Origin: Elusimicrobiales bacterium
GTDB lineage: Bacteria > Elusimicrobiota > Elusimicrobia > Elusimicrobiales > UBA9959
Assembly (NCBI GenBank): GCA_026419335.1
Contig: JANZZP010000049.1
Coordinates: 1 to 32,084, forward strand
Reading direction: 5' to 3'
Length of the DNA: 32,084 bases
Made by a program: the position numbers and the translations under genes. This document shows positions 30,944 to 32,084 of this stretch, piece by piece. The number at the start of each line of letters is the position of its first letter. The stretch's first letter is position 1. The notes beneath the pieces were generated by a model that saw only the letters and a program-made list of their open reading frames with translations, did not search any database and was not told the origin of the DNA.

Positions 30944-32084
30944 TTATGAAAATTTAATTCCCTTTTTTGCATAAAATTCTATAGAATATCTTCTTAAACT
31001 TTCCCAATCGTATATTTCAGTTTTATTTGTTTTTAAATTATAAACTATTGCCCTATCTGTACAACTCATACAAGGATCTATTGCAGCTATAGTTATTACT
31101 GCATCTGCAAGATAACCATTTTTTAAGCAATATGGAAGAGATTGAAAATTTGCAAGAGTTGGTGCTCTTACTTTTACTCTTTCTGGGTATTCAGTACCAT
31201 TCGATTTAACATAATGTATATCTTCTCCTCTGGGAGCTTCGTATCTAAATACTGCTTCTCCTGGTGGAATTTTCCAAGGAAGTTTTACTGAGATTGGACC
31301 TTCTGGTAAATTTTTTAAAATCTGTTCTATCATTTTATATGATTCAAGCGTTTCAAAAACTCTAACTACAGCTCTTCCAAAAACATCACAGCTGTTGTAT
31401 GTTATAACTTTCCAATCTAATTCATCATATATAAAATATGGTTCATCTCTTCTTACATCTATATCTAATCCACTTGCTCTTGCTGTTGGCCCAACCGCAT
31501 TTAATTCTTTTGCAATTTCATATGGTAGTTTTCCAACGTTTTGTGTTCTTGCCAAAAAGGTTGGTTCTTCTGTAACTATTTTAACATAATAAGAAGTTCT
31601 TTCTTTCAGATATTGTATTTTTTTAAGTATTTCGTTGGCCTGCTCTTTTGTTATATCTCTTCTAACTCCTCCAAGTGTATTTATACCATAATGAACTCTA
31701 TTTCCACTTATCATTTCTAAACAATCAAGTACTTGTTCTCTATCCCTCCAACTGTACATAAATAATGTGTCGTAACCTAATTCAAATGCTGCTACTCCAA
31801 GCCAGAGCAAGTGTGAATGTACTCTTTCAAGTTCAGCAACAAGAGTTCTTATTGCTTTAGCCCTTTTTGGAACTTGAGCTTTTGCAATCTCTTCCACTGC
31901 ATTTATATAACAACTAACATGAGAATGAGAACAAATCCCACAGATTCTTTCTATAAGGTAGATATCTTGTATATAGTTTCTATTTTCTGCTGCTTTTTCT
32001 ACTCCTCTATGGTTATATCCTAAATTTATTGTAGCATCAACAATCATTTCACCATCAAGTACTAGCATAAAATTTTCAGGTTCT
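30944..32084 (-). CDS. Group 4 membrane-bound [NiFe]-hydrogenase large subunit (5' end outside window)
   Basis: The frame continues upstream of Met 32068 with the codons for EPENF, so the start is outside the window. Both Ni-binding motifs are intact: RICGICSHSH (C43, C46 counted from that Met) and DPCMSCTDR (C333, C336). This separates it from NuoD of complex I and from Mbx/Mbs-type relatives, which lose these Cys. A 35-residue tail follows Arg339, like the tail removed from E. coli HycE during maturation. The enzyme should evolve H2 from reduced ferredoxin and pump ions. The small subunit and NuoC-like genes should lie upstream, beyond the window. Confidence 0.93.
   Translation of the reverse strand, partial: EPENFMLVLDGEMIVDATINLGYNHRGVEKAAENRNYIQDIYLIERICGICSHSHVSCYINAVEEIAKAQVPKRAKAIRTLVAELERVHSHLLWLGVAAFELGYDTLFMYSWRDREQVLDCLEMISGNRVHYGINTLGGVRRDITKEQANEILKKIQYLKERTSYYVKIVTEEPTFLARTQNVGKLPYEIAKELNAVGPTARASGLDIDVRRDEPYFIYDELDWKVITYNSCDVFGRAVVRVFETLESYKMIEQILKNLPEGPISVKLPWKIPPGEAVFRYEAPRGEDIHYVKSNGTEYPERVKVRAPTLANFQSLPYCLKNGYLADAVITIAAIDPCMSCTDRAIVYNLKTNKTEIYDWESLRRYSIEFYAKKGIKFS

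Noticed and set aside
29582..32084. Respiratory complex I (nuoD-H-I)
   Set aside because: The large subunit retains both CxxC nickel-binding motifs and a processing tail, which NuoD lacks.

Overview
The window is a low-G+C (roughly 25-30% by eye), gene-dense bacterial chromosome segment with very short or overlapping gene junctions and no stretch over 300 bases without a gene. Type IV pilus/type II secretion parts, a periplasmic SurA/PpiC-like foldase, a Bat (aerotolerance-type) operon, a beta-barrel-like exported protein and a secreted subtilase with a FlgD-like tail suggest a two-membrane cell envelope. A group 4 membrane-bound [NiFe]-hydrogenase suggests anaerobic, probably fermentative, energy metabolism. 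The combination fits an uncultured two-membrane lineage (Elusimicrobiota- or Omnitrophota-like), but no marker here fixes the phylum.

Layout: (1) 1-4414, + strand: a tightly coupled cluster with the end of a subtilase, a DUF192 protein, a GspE/PilB ATPase, an atypical CDP-alcohol phosphatidyltransferase and an exported barrel-like protein. (2) 4417-6641: smpB (-), tRNA-Leu and prepilin peptidase (+), a terminator, then the major pilin and tRNA-Ser/tRNA-Tyr (-). (3) 6686-24873, - strand: an unbroken co-directional run. Read 5'->3' it is moxR, DUF58, a DUF4381-like protein, batA, batB-batC fusion, batD, batE, rpiB, tal-pgi, rsgA, miaB, a PilZ protein, miaA, hflX, plsY, a DUF151 nuclease-like protein, HU and merR. 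(4) 24950-25828, +: an RDD membrane protein carrying a pilin-like domain, divergent from moxR. (5) 25857-29530, -: a DksA/TraR-type zinc finger, speE/speD polyamine genes, a parvulin foldase and an MscS channel. (6) 29582-32084, -: hydrogenase ferredoxin, NuoH-like and large subunits, the last running off the window edge.

Functional links: the pilin, prepilin peptidase and assembly ATPase are spread over 6 kb and should serve one pilus or pseudopilus. MoxR-DUF58-BatA-E form a membrane/periplasm VWA-TPR assembly. RpiB and Tal-PGI join the non-oxidative pentose phosphate route to glycolysis. MiaA and MiaB act in sequence on tRNA A37. SpeD supplies the decarboxylated SAM used by the SpeE homologue, whose motifs look like thermospermine synthase rather than spermidine synthase.

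Most notable points: an Ig-like domain fused to Tal-PGI that retains its own ribosome binding site and start codon; a repeated TGn-TAwAwT-N7-ATG arrangement at smpB, speD and mscS implying leaderless mRNAs; the ACL5-like aminopropyltransferase; the RDD-pilin chimera; and a CDP-alcohol phosphatidyltransferase lacking the usual last catalytic aspartate.
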